A DNA stretch of 64,000 nt from Prinsepia uniflora. Its lineage: Eukaryota > Streptophyta > Magnoliopsida > Rosales > Rosaceae. Numbering within the stretch: the first letter of the stretch is position 1; every line of letters starts with the position of its first letter. The notes below the pieces were generated by a model that had not been told where the DNA came from, ran no database searches, and worked only from the letters and a program-made list of their open reading frames with translations. Location of the stretch: positions 14,557,816-14,621,815 of the forward strand of contig CM064875.1 of NCBI GenBank assembly GCA_032719365.1. Direction: 5' to 3'. The translations under genes and the position numbers were made by a program. Shown here one piece after another: positions 1-11,113 of this stretch.

Positions 1-650
1 ATACTTTAATCAATGAAAAATCTCAAATTTAAAGCATGTTTACCCCTCGATTTTAGAAAACTCAAACAAATAATTTAGACTTGCACGAAGTACGAGAGAT
101 AATACTAAAATAATAATCGTCAAGGGAGTCATGCCGAATCATAAATAATAATTATCCTAGTATCATGCTATCTCATGTCAACCCACTAAACTCTTACTCA
201 CGAGTCACCTAGTCATACTCCCATGACAAATATTGGGTATATTTGCTCGCGTACCATGACCACGTGAAAATTGGGTGTCTGACACCATCATCACATGTTC
301 CCTAGAGCTCACAAGCTAACGATATTAACTAGTATCACGAGCAACGCATGTGAACAATCACGTAAATGTTGGTCTATGGCCTACAGACGGATACTAGATA
401 CCAACGACTCCTAGAGTGGTCTTTAACATCTCAAACTCGATAATACCCCGAGGACTCATATGCACAATGTCATCCATGAAAATCGATTGTGGCATCACAA
501 GATAATCAATCACGAAATGACCAATCAAGGTATAATATGTCATGAAATTAGCCGATCAAGCATGCTAAAGAAATAATCACCATATACATCGTAAAACGTG
601 CAAGTAAATATCAATATAAAAAACAAGTTTAAGGAAGGGGCTCCACTCAC
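1..650 (-). mobile_element. Old LTR remnant, part A (split by the LARD)
   Basis: Non-coding. Read on the minus strand, the right edge of this piece gives GTGAGTGGAGCCCC followed by an AT-rich tract. This matches the donor-side segment of the other large LTRs in the window (for example 52265 onward). The LARD at 651 interrupts it, and the rest resumes at 10302. No reading frame is convincing. The distal end of this LTR is not visible and probably lies left of the window. Assignment rests on the shared motif, the joint with 10302-11113 and orientation, so the family is likely but the boundary is open. Confidence 0.55.
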
Positions 651-2334
651 TGTAACGACCCGTCCCGAATATCGGGATTTAATAATATTTAATTGTGATT
701 TACTAATCTGGGATTAGTTGGGCGATTTCGGATGAATTGTGCAAAATGACCGTTTTGACCCTGGGCGTGGGCAAAACGTTGATTTTTAATTCGGACGGGC
801 AAATGGACTTTGACCGATGACCGTGACGTAGTTTGGGACGTCACGAGTTCATAGACAGGTGGCACGTTCGATTCCGACGTTCGTGGTGAAAGTTATGATG
901 TGCGGAAGTGCATGGGCATTTTCGTAATTTGGACGATATAGGGGGAAATGTTGACTTTTTGATCGGGGGGTCCGATGGCCGAGGACCGAGGACCATTAGG
1001 AAGGTCTCGATGCCCTGAGTTCGTAGACAAGCGGCACGCATCAATCGGAGTCCGTATGACCGAGTTACGGGTCATGATGCGTGAGGGGCATTTTGGTAAT
1101 TTCCTGCACAAGGGCAGAATGGTAATTTCACACGGGGGCACTGTTTCATCGACTGGCCGTGAAGTGGATGCTTTGTGCGATCGATCCCACGATTTGTTTA
1201 TCAATTAGTTGACTTAATTGGGCCAGTTTGAGGTAGAATTGCACATGGGGTTGAGTTGGCATCGATTGCACGACATGGGCACTGGGTTTTCTATTGTTTT
1301 CGGGTCAGTGCAGGGGAACATTACACAATGGATTTTGGACACTTTTGGATGCCTTTAACGGCTGAATTGGATTAAAGGAATGGTGTGTAAGTCGTGTGGG
1401 TTCCTCTGTGATTGAGAATGGAAGGATTGAGTGAATTGGGTGTCGGATTTCTCTGAAAACCCGAAACTGGGTTCTGGGAAATTCAAATTCGAACTTCCAG
1501 TTTTAGGCCAACCCAAGCCTAATTGATGATGGATTGAGCTTTCTGGAACTTCAACGTGTCGAACCAGATCAAATGGGGCAAGCTTTGGGGCTCCTAGGGC
1601 CGTGGACGGACGAGGTGGACGGCCGGAAAACTCAAGCTTGAGTTGTGGTGATTGAGGTAATGTCGTGTTCAATTAATCATGCTAATTGGTTCCTGTTAAT
1701 CCTTATATGCTTCATATGAAGTTAATTTGACAATGGTTGAGGATTGATGGAGTTTTGGTGATTGACCCGTTTTGGGTGATCACGGGTTGATGGCTTGATT
1801 AAGGAATGGTTGATGTTGATCGATGTCACAAACCTGAAATTCATTGGTTAATGATTGTTGTAGGATCAAGAACGGATTGAATTGATGTCGAATTGGGTGT
1901 GATTGAACCGGATTCTATCACGGGTAATCAGACCCGTTTACCAGACAAACGGGTGAAGAAGGAACACTGTAGCAGTCACTGTAGCAGGCGCGTGGCTTTC
2001 ACGCGCAGCACTCACGGCGGAGCGTGACGGCGCGTGGGCACGAATCTCGAGGTGAGGTCAACATGACTTTTATCCTATACAATGTAACGAACATTTTAGC
2101 GTTGGTTTCGTGTCGATCGGATCCCGTTTCGATATTGTTCGGGATGTCCGAAGGTTTTAAATCCAGTTTAAAAATACGTAAAAATTCGGGAAAATTACGG
2201 GACTTGAATAGGATGTTAATGATGAGGTTAGTGATCCTCTAATGTGATTTGAACAGGATTGGGAGTCCCGGTGATAGTGATGTGGTCCGGGAAGGCCTAT
2301 GGCACGCGTATCGAGGCGCTCGGTTAAACGGTCT

Positions 2335-3429
2335 GTGAGTGGACATTGGTTTTATAAATTCGATGCATGCATAACTGTTTCATGATTGTTATAATTATGA
2401 TTAAATGATTTATTTTGGATATCGATGAATTTAAAATGATTTCACGTATTTCGAGGTGATTTACGTATTTGCACGTAAACCGAGGTTTTTTGGATTTGCA
2501 CCGATTTCCATAAATGTGGTTGGATATGATTTCATGAAATGGTTACGGACTTGATAAGTAAAATCGGGCCAGGGGCCCAGTTAATTTACGAATCGGGCCA
2601 GGGGCCCAGTTAACTTATAAATCGGGCTAGGGGTCCAGTTAACTTATGAATCGGGCCAGGGGCCCAGTTGAATTATGAAATCGGGACAGGGACCCAGTTA
2701 ACTTGTGAATTCGGGCCGGGGGCCTAGTGGACTTATGAATTCAGGCCAGGGGCCAGTTAACTTATGAAATCGGGCCAGGGGCCCAGTTGATTTATACATG
2801 TGATTCGGGTCGGGGACCCTAAAATGGAATCGAATAAATGATTTTGGATTTAAATCAACTATTTGGACTTATAATGGTTTTGATGATATTGAAATTATGG
2901 TTATGGCACGTTTCACGGTATTTGGGCTTGAGACCCGTCTGATGAAACTTAAAGATTGGTTTGGATTTTATCTATGTATATATATATATGCTTTTCATTT
3001 GGATATCAATAAAATGTATTTGGTACTGCACTGTATAGATCCTTCCATATTATATTGTCTCCTCCAGATGAGGTACCCCGGAGAGGTCACGGACGTCTAG
3101 TACGTCCAGCGTCTATAACGCTAAGCATCGGGGATGTTGTACCCGAACGGGGTTCGGGGATTGAACTCGGAAATTGAGACCCGAGTGGCACGCGTAGCCT
3201 TGTGATTGTGACCTAATTGACGTCAGGGACGTTAGACATCAAGGATGTCGGATTGAAGTGAATGGTGCAGTGGCTAAAATTATGTTTATGGTTCATATTA
3301 TATGATATATGATTTCAAATCATGGTGCATGCATATGATTTTACTGAGGGGCATAAATGTCTTATAAATGTTTTTAACAGACTTGTTTATTTTCGTCCAC
3401 TCACAGCTTTTGTTTTTAATGCCCTTCAG
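2335..3429 (+). other. Candidate LTR-resident intron (5' LTR copy)
   Basis: A strong plant donor, CT|GTGAGT, stands at 2335. Near 3400 there is CCACTCACAG, whose CTCAC fits a branch site. It is followed by TTTTTAATGCCCTTCAG|GT, a pyrimidine-rich acceptor ending at 3429. The same three signals in the same order occur in every full LTR of this family in the window. Splicing is inferred; I see no transcript. Confidence 0.45.
2563..2820 (+). repeat. GGGCC hairpin array in the 5' LTR
   Basis: About nine imperfect copies of a 27-30 bp unit built on CGGGCCAGGGGCCCAGTT followed by an AT-rich linker. Each core is a short inverted repeat, GGGCC-AGG-GGCCC. The last unit reads GGGTC-GGG-GACCC, so both arms changed together. 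The opposite strand of GGCCCA reads TGGGCC, the plant site II / TCP-type promoter word; binding is only inference. Confidence 0.85.
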
Positions 3430-3614
3430 GTTGATTCCGGATACGACTGCAGCAGAGACTTGAGCATCATACACCTCCTTCATCGATCCTTACGCACTCT
3501 GGAAGCCCGGTTGGGCAATGGCAACAGGTTATCCCTTGTCCGACACCTCGTGTCAGACGGGAGCATGACACATTCCATGGCAATCCCGGGGGGATTGGGA
3601 TGGGTCGTGTCAAG

Positions 3615-3626
3615 TGGTATCAGAGC
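3615..3626 (+). other. Primer binding site, initiator-Met tRNA type
   Basis: TGGTATCAGAGC lies two bases after the 5' LTR. It is the complement of the 3' end of plant initiator-methionine tRNA, the usual primer of many plant Ty3/gypsy and Copia elements. The match ends after 12 bases. Confidence 0.9.
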
Positions 3627-6600
3627 AGGTTTTGCTCTTTTGTACGCGAAGGTCGAGGGTGTGATGTCTCTATGGGCTGCAGTTCCGTTGTCAACCTGAT
3701 AGATAGTTTTGGATTTGAGTAGTGGATTGGGTGTGTTTGGCCTGATACACTGTGCATTGATGCGATTCAACCCAAGTGGGTTGTATACGATTAACTGGTA
3801 ATGTGGGACCGTCGGTTCGGTCACGTGATGATGGATTGTTGTGCTGCTGGGCACAGTTGGGTTCAGGGAACCCCATTTGAATAATGTATTGGAAATGCGA
3901 AACTCAGTTGAGTATTGGTCTAAGTGTGGACCCCGGTAGTGTTGGCTAGTGTACGGGGTGTTGGTGCATCGGAGTTAGCCGATGACCTTCGTGGTGGAAC
4001 CCACGATGGAACCCACGTTGAGTTGATGATTGGATTGGATTGGACGTCTATACGATGTCAGGACCACGGGGTCGGTCAGGTTGTGGATTTTACTGCAGAA
4101 GGCAGTTGGGTTCGGTAGAACCCTAGGGTGTAATTTTGGAACCCTAATTCATAATCGATAGACTGGAAAAGTGAACCTTAAATGAGAACTTGTGCTGCGA
4201 CGTGCGGCTAAGGTCGTGGATGACCATATGGACGACTCTAGTGAGTCTTGTCAGGATTATGGGTTTCGATCCACGGATGCGGTTATGAGATAAAATATGG
4301 AATCCCGTGTTGGATCGAATATTAGTGTGAGGTGTGGTTACGGATCTTGACAGCAATGACTGTTGGTCGACAGTTGTGTCGAGATGACTGGCTATCGAGG
4401 GTATTTAGTGTGGCTTCCACACTTGGGGATCAGGGGATGTTCAGGGAACGTCCATTATCCTGATGTGCCAGTGGCCAAATTGGAGGTACCCATAGTCGTG
4501 GGGTACGAGTGCTGTTACCGGATCGTCGTTCGTAATGAACGGAGATCCAGGGTAACAACTTTGCACACAGTGTGCTAGCATGGATGTTCGTGTGCTAGTG
4601 TGGATGTTTGTGTGCTATGTATAGATGTTGGTATGTTGGTGCTTTTATGCCAATACTAGTATGGATGCCTGTGTGCTGATACTAGTGTTGATGATGGTGC
4701 GTTGGTGCTGGTACTAGCGCTGGTGCTGGTGACAGTAATTGTGATGACGATGAGCCACCAGTTGGGGTGTGACTCTGTCATGATGAACAGATGATTGGTA
4801 TCTGCGACTCAGTGGTGGTTGAGTCTTGGACTGGATGGGATCCAGTGGAGGTTGTGTCGTGTTGGGATGAGTTCCGACAGATATACGATGACTTGTGATG
4901 AACGGATAAAATGGTATGATTGAAACTTGAGGAATCTAGGGACGATGTTCCCTACGTCATGAGAATCAGTGGATTTGGGGAGTTGTTGTCAACTCCGAGA
5001 TTGGTAAGATTGTTTACCTCTAATATCCTCAAAGGGTGCAAGGAAATTATTGAAATTCGAAAGGTCGAGGAAAACCATTCGTGGTTTTGATGTGGGATTT
5101 TGTGATTGTGAATCACTTGGAACCTGAGGATTGAACCTGTAAGGGTTGAGATGTGAGACAAAGGCAGTATGGTATGCACATCCAGGTAAAGTTGTGGATA
5201 TTCCGTTCGGAATCGGGGTGTGTGCGTACATGATTATTGGCGGACGTGAGGTCCGAATAATGAATTGATCTTGGACACATGATGGTCCAAGTGAGGTATG
5301 GACATGGGCAGTCCAGTGGTTGGACTTGACATCTTATTGGGAGCATGTCTGTTTCCAACATGGTTGGAACTCCCGATTCGGGAAGAGTGGTGATTGGGAG
5401 ACGAGAGGAGTGCTTGTTTCCGCATTGGTGGTTGGTGTTCCGAAGTCATTGGAGTTGACTTCTTATTTCCTGCCGTGGCAGATGATGATTGTTGCTACCA
5501 GTACGTTGAGTGTGTATTGGTTGGTGGACCCATGTTTGGCTTGAAGCCTTTGGACACAAGGAGTTGTGTATGATTTTGGATTTGGTGGTGAAATGCGAGG
5601 TCATCTTTCCACCAAGGGAAATTTGATGAATGATTCATTGAGGGTGTAAGACCCTACGATCAACTTTCAGATGGATTGTTAGCTTTGTGAGCATGTGTGG
5701 ATCCTAGGTAGATCTGATTTGTGATGTTGTCGACTTTGGACGATGTGACGATCTAGGATCGTGATGTTACTTGTCGGATGACGTAGTGATGGATCTGGAT
5801 CGTGATCTTGTTGATCCAGATGGGTGGAGAGTTTATCACTCTTACCTTGGTATATGAGTCGTAAATGATGGGACTGAACTTCTTTTCGGAGTGGAGTCCA
5901 TATGGTTTGTTACTCGGTTGAGTAGGTTTCCGAAGTGGTCAGATTTTGTCAACCTTTGACGTGTGAATATTGGGATTGGCTTCCCTATGAAGTCAATCAA
6001 GTGTTTTGAGCTGGTAACCGATAGGTTCGGTTATGTTACGTCTTGGTCGACGTAAACGAGATTTTGGGTTTTGGAATCGAATTTCTGGGTGACGATTCAG
6101 GATTCGATTGCGAAGCTCGAAAATGGATTACCAGATTTGGGTGCGGAATGATTATTCCAATGCTAGCTTACGGAATAATGATTCCGGATTCGGATTTGGG
6201 AATGGATTATAAATATGATGTTTGGGTTCGGATTCGGGACTTCTTACGAAATTGCGAATTCAGATTCGGAATTGGAACTAGATGACGGGTGGAGTTCGTT
6301 TTGTCCCATGTTGGTTTGGGCAAATGTACTTCATTATTGGAACGTGTTTGGCTACGACCTAGGTGGTTGTAGGCGGATTGATGGATTGATGTACGTACAG
6401 GGTACGTTGTACAAGGATTGGTACTGGTTAGGCTGAGTGGTGCCTAATGGCGGTACATGGGATGTACCCGTGGTGTGTGATCAAATGTGTTGGTAATCAG
6501 CTTGGTTCCGATATCATTTGTTTGGCTGTGTTGTGGACTGGACATTGGATACTGTGCGCTGGCAGTTTGATCTTGTCGGGTTCAGTGATTTTATGAGCAG

Positions 6601-7325
6601 GTGCTCTTAGCCATGATTGGCTAGTGGAACCCTAGTATTGAGATGTGTGATCACTGCTAGGCTGGTATTCAATGTGTTCCAGTTACACCACTTGATTTTG
6701 TAAGTTGACGGTATACGTACACTCAGGATGAGTGAGTTGGTGGTCAGAGTAACCACGAGTAGCCTTGTGTGACATGATCACACCGTGAGTTCCCAGCATC
6801 TTGGTTCGCTGAGGGCGTCGGCGATTATGGACATTGAGATTAATATATGTCGCAGGATTGGGCTTGCCCTGCGAATTGTGATCATGTAGTTGATCCTACG
6901 CTACATCGGGAGTGATGTAGTACGTGGTGTTGTCACTGACGGACAGATGGTTGGGGCTTTACTAGGGTGGTAAAGTTTTGTGATGACAGTTTGACTGATG
7001 GTGTCAGCATGGACTGACAAATGAGATTTGGTGACTCCCAATGGGAGCAAATGTAAGGATTTATTGGCAATGGAAGGGAACCGTCTAGCTGAAGGAGTCA
7101 GCTAAATGGTTAAGCGATTTTATCGCGAATCAGGTGATTATGTCCACTCGAGGTGGTCGAGTGTTGTTGTTGTGACGTATGACTGTGATGGGATGTCTGG
7201 GTACAGACGAGGCTGGTGTTGTCCCAGTATGTGGGTGTACAAGTGTACACAGATGTGTGATCGAATTGTTTTCCACGAGGTGTTTGTGGAATAAGGTTGT
7301 TGGTAATTTCGAGGATGAAATTCTT

Positions 7326-7338
7326 GAAGGAGGGAAGG
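7326..7338 (+). other. Polypurine tract before the 3' LTR
   Basis: GAAGGAGGGAAGG lies immediately upstream of the 3' LTR and follows TTCGAGGATGAAATTC. This is the expected plus-strand primer for reverse transcription and resembles Tekay-type junctions. Confidence 0.85.
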
Positions 7339-9025
7339 TTGTAACGACCCGTCCCGAATATCGGGATTTAATAATATTTAATTGTGATTTACTAATCTGG
7401 GATTAGTTGGGCGATTTCGGACGAATTGTGCAAAATGACTGTTTTGCCCCTAGGCGTGGGCAAAACGTTGATTTTTAATTCGGACGGTCAAATGGACTTT
7501 GACCGATGACCGTGACGTAGTTTGGGACGTCACGAGTTCATAGATAGGTGGCACGTTCGATTCCGACGTTCGTGGTGAAAGTTATGATGTGCGGAAGTGC
7601 AGGGGCATTTTCGTAATTTGGACGATATAGGGGGAAATGTTGACTTTTTGATCGGGGGGGTCCGATGGCCGAGGACCGAGGACCGTTAGGAAGGTCTCGA
7701 TGCCCTGAGTTCGTAGACAGGCGGCACGCATCAATCGGAGTCCGTATGACCGAGTTACGGGTCAGGATGCGTGAGGGGCATTTTGGTAATTTCCTGCACA
7801 AGGGCAGAATGGTAATTTCACACGGGGGCATTGTTTCATCGACTGGCCGTGAAGTGGATGCTTTGTGCGATCGATCCCACGATTTGTTTATCAATTAGTT
7901 GACTTAATTGGGCCAGTTTGAGGTAGAATTGCACATGGGGTTGAGTTGGCATCGATTGCACGACATGGGCACTGGGTTTTCTATTGTTTTCGGGTCAGTG
8001 CAGGGGAACATTACACAGTGGATTTTGGACACTTTTGTATGCCTTTAACGGCTGAATTGGATTAAAGGAATGGTGTGTAAGTCGTGTGGGTTCCTCTGTG
8101 ATTGAGAATGGAAGGATTGAGTGAATTGGGTGTCGGATTTCTCTGAAAACCCGAAACTGGGTTCTGGGAAATTCAAATTAGAACTTCCAGTTTTAGGCCA
8201 GCCCAAGCCTAATTGATGATGGATTGAGCTTTCTGGAACTTCAACGTGTCGAACCAGATCAAATGGGGCAAGCTTTGGGGCTCCTAGGGCCGTGGACGGA
8301 CGAGGTGGACGGCCGGAAAACTCAAGCTTGAGTTGTGGTGATTGAGGTAATGTCGTGTTCAATTAATCATGCTAATTGGTTCCTGTTAATCCTTATATGC
8401 TTCATATGAAGTTAATTTGACAATGGTTGAGGATTGATGGAGTTTTGGTGATTGACCCGTTTTGGGTGATCACGGGTTGATGGCTTGATTAAGGAATGGT
8501 TGATGTTGATCGATGTCACAGACCTGAAATTCATTGGTTAATGATTGTTGTAGGATCAAGAACGGATTGAATTGATGTCGAATTGGGTGTGATTGAACCG
8601 GATCCTATCGCGGGTAATCAGACCCGTTTACCAGACAAACGGGTGAAGAAGGAACACTGTAGCAGTCACTGTAGCAGGCGCGTGGCTTTCACGCGCAGCC
8701 ACTCACGGCGGCGCGTGACGGCGCGTGGGCACGAATCTCGAGGTGAGGTCAACATGACTTTTATCCTATACAATGTAACGAACATTTTAGCGTTGGTTTC
8801 GTGTCGATCGGATCCCGTTTCGATATTGTTCGGGATGTCCGAAAGTTTTTAATCCAGTTTAAAAATACGTAAAAATTTGGGAAAATTACGGGACTTGAAT
8901 AGGATGTTAATGATGAGGTTAGTGATCCTCTAATGTGATTTGAACAGGATTGGGAGTCCCGGTGATAGTGATGTGGCCCGGGAAGGCCTATGGCACGCGT
9001 ATCGAGGCGCTCGGTTAAACGGTCT

Positions 9026-10118
9026 GTGAGTGGACATTGGTTTTATAAATTCGATGCATGCATAACTGTTTCATGATTTTTATAATTATGATTAAATGAT
9101 TTATTTTGGATATCGGTGAATTTAAAATGATTTCACGTATTTCGAGGTGATTGAAGTATTTGCACGTAAACCGAGGTTTTTTGGATTTGCACCGATTTCC
9201 ATAAATGTGGTTGGATATGATTTCATGAAATGGTTACGGACTTGATAAGTAAAATCGGGCCAGGGGCCCAGTTAATTTACGAATCGGGCTAGGGGCCCAG
9301 TTAACTTATAAATCGGGCCAAGGGTCCAGTTAACTTATGAATCGGGCCAGGGGCCCAGTTGAATTATGAAATCGGGACAGGGACCCAGTTAACTTGTGAA
9401 TTCGGGCCGGGGACCTAGTGGACTTATGAATTCAGGCCAGGGGCCAGTTAACTTATGAAATCGGGTCAGGGGCCCAGTTGATTTATACATGTGATTCGGG
9501 TCGGGGACCCTAAAATGGAATCGAATAAATGATTTTGGATTTAAATCAACTATTTGGACTTATAATGGTTTTGATGATATTGAAATTATGGTTATGGCAC
9601 GTTTCACGGTATTTGGGCTTGAGACCCATCTGATGAAACTTAAAGATTGGTTTGGATTTTATCTATGTATATATATATTCTTTTCATTTGGATATCAATA
9701 AAATGTATTTGGTACTGCACTGTATAGATCCTTCCATATTATATTGTCTCCTCCGGATGAGGTACCCCGGAGAGGTCACGGACGTCTAGTACGTCCAGCG
9801 TCTATGATGCTAAGCATCGGGGATGCTGTACCCAAACGGGGTTCGGGGATTGAACTCGGAAATTGAGACCCGAGTGGCACGCGTAGCCTTGTGATTGTGA
9901 CCTAATTGACGTCAGGGACGTCAGACATCAGGGATGTCGGATTGAAGTGTATGGTGCAGTGGCTAAAATTATGTTTATGGTTCATATTATATGATATATG
10001 ATTTCAAATGATGGTGCATGCATATGATTTTACTGAGGGGCATAAATGTCTTATAAATGTTTTTAACAGACTTGTTTATTTTCGTCCACTCACAGCTTTT
10101 GTTTTTAATGCCCTTCAG
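9026..10118 (+). other. Candidate LTR-resident intron (3' LTR copy)
   Basis: Same donor, branch-site-like CTCAC and CAG|GT acceptor as the 5' LTR copy, unchanged although the two LTRs differ elsewhere. Recent common origin makes this copy weak as independent support. Confidence 0.4.
9254..9510 (+). repeat. GGGCC hairpin array in the 3' LTR
   Basis: Counterpart of the 5' array with the same number of units. A few units differ by single bases (GGGCTAGGGGCCC, GGGTCAGGGGCCC), several of which would still pair as G-U in RNA. Confidence 0.85.
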
Positions 10119-10301
10119 GTTGATTCCGGATACGACTGCAGCAGAGACTTGAGCATCATACACCTCCTCCATCGATCCTTACGCACTCTGGAAGCCCGGT
10201 TGGGCAATGGCAACAGGTTATCCCTTGTCCGACACCTCGTGTCAGACGGGAGCATGACACATTCCATGGTAATCCCGGGGGGATTGGGATGGGTCGTGTC
10301 A

Positions 10302-11113
10302 CTCACACACTTGTAAAGGAGTTAAAATCACCCGACCTACCAAGCTAACACAAGATCCAAGCCTGAATAACCCTACCAAGGTCAAGTATATAGGTTACCA
10401 ATCAAACCCTACTCAAAACCCTAAGAAAACCCAACTAGAGTAGCCTAAAACAACACTTAAAATACTTAAAATGGACGAAAAAGTGCTTAAAACTGTCGCC
10501 AAATGACTAGAAACAGTGCCCACGTGCCGCCATGCACTAGATGAGGGTCGGAAAACCTTCTCACTCGCCGGCAGAAAGCCTCACGCACGGGCCACACGGC
10601 CCCACCCCCGCGTCACACACTCTTCGCGTGCAGCTACAGTGTTTCCACGCTCCACACATATGCCGCACACATGTGGGAATATTCCTTGCAAATATTCCAT
10701 GGATATTCCATCAGCAGACCATTAGTTTAACCGTTAAGTTTGACATTGATAAATAGTTAATTAAGGATTCACTAATGGAGATTGCTGTCACTGAGCTTCT
10801 TCGAAGACAACGACCAGAACACCGCCAGCACCACTATACACAGTGGCCAAAATCTGGAATTTTTTCCAGAAAAATCCAAGATCCAGTGAGGTCTAAATTC
10901 CTTTGATTTTAATATGCAAATAAACCAAACTAATCTACACAACGCTAGGATTAAGAAAATAAAATTCGAAAGCTCAGATTCTACCCGCTTTGGTCACAAT
11001 GACGCTGGGAAGGTCTCGGCCCCGTAGATTCCGATGAGGTCGGCGTCGACAAATCTCGCAACAAAAATAACATGCAATTAGTCCAATCGGAAGCTCTCGT
11101 CAAGGGCGTTACA
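10302..11113 (-). mobile_element. Old LTR remnant, part B
   Basis: Continuation of the LTR interrupted at 650. On the minus strand it begins TGTAACGCCC (end at 11113), contains GCTGCACGCGAAG beside CACTGTAGCTG (about 10610-10645), and runs to ACAAGTGTGTGAG at the LARD insertion. These landmarks have the same order as in the 47493 LTR. Possible target base block ATTAG follows at 11114, but its partner would lie outside the window. Confidence 0.6.

Larger units (their letters stand above)
651..3612 (+). repeat. 5' LTR of the LARD
   Basis: Begins TGTAACGACCCGTCCC and ends GGGTCGTGTCA, giving an unusually long imperfect terminal inverted repeat of about 16 bp. In order it contains CACTGTAGC repeats with a GCGCGTG/CACGCGC hairpin (about 1965-2005), a GTGAGTGG donor-like motif (2335), a GCATGCAT motif (about 2365), an array of GGGCC hairpins (2563-2820), a TATATATATA run (about 2977), a CTCAC/pyrimidine/CAG acceptor-like block (about 3399-3429) and a terminal TCAGACGGGAGCA block. 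Reading frames inside it also occur in the other LTR with breaks, so none is called as a gene. Confidence 0.92.
3613..7339 (+). mobile_element. Internal non-coding domain of the LARD
   Basis: 3.7 kb without a reading frame longer than about 125 codons and without gag, RT, RNase H or integrase motifs. Around 4570-4735 there is a degenerate GTGCTAGTGTGGATG-like short repeat. The last 40 bases (TTCGAGGATGAAATTC and a purine tract) resemble the junction before the 3' LTR of plant chromoviruses of the Tekay/Del lineage, suggesting which autonomous relative supplied the ends. Any function would be packaging or reverse-transcription signals; this is inference. Confidence 0.75.
651..10301 (+). mobile_element. 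LARD-type non-autonomous LTR retrotransposon, complete
   Basis: Two direct copies of 2,962 bp (651-3612 and 7340-10301) flank 3.7 kb of non-coding DNA. Both LTRs start TGTAACGACC and end GTCGTGTCA. The 5 bp CTCAC at 646-650 and 10302-10306 is a perfect target-site duplication, so both boundaries are firm. A Met-initiator-like primer binding site and a purine tract sit at the expected places. There is no recognisable gag, protease, RT or integrase, so it must move with proteins from a relative. Long LTRs plus a non-coding interior fit the LARD class. By eye I counted about 30 LTR-LTR differences in the first 1.8 kb, so the insertion is fairly recent. Confidence 0.93.
7340..10301 (+). repeat. 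3' LTR of the LARD
   Basis: Same length and order as the 5' LTR. Differences are scattered substitutions and a few 1-base indels, for example one extra G near 7658 and GCAGCC versus GCAGC near 8697. It ends GGGTCGTGTCA and is followed by CTCAC (10302-10306), the second half of the target duplication. Confidence 0.92.

Noticed and set aside
1355..1672. 105-codon minus frame present identically in both LARD LTRs (also 8045-8362)
   Set aside because: Identity follows from the recent LTR duplication; no domain and no counterpart in other LTRs of the family.
3322..3699. 125-codon plus frame across the 5' LTR end and primer site
   Set aside because: It crosses the LTR boundary and the primer binding site; the 3' LTR copy ends differently. 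A shadow frame.
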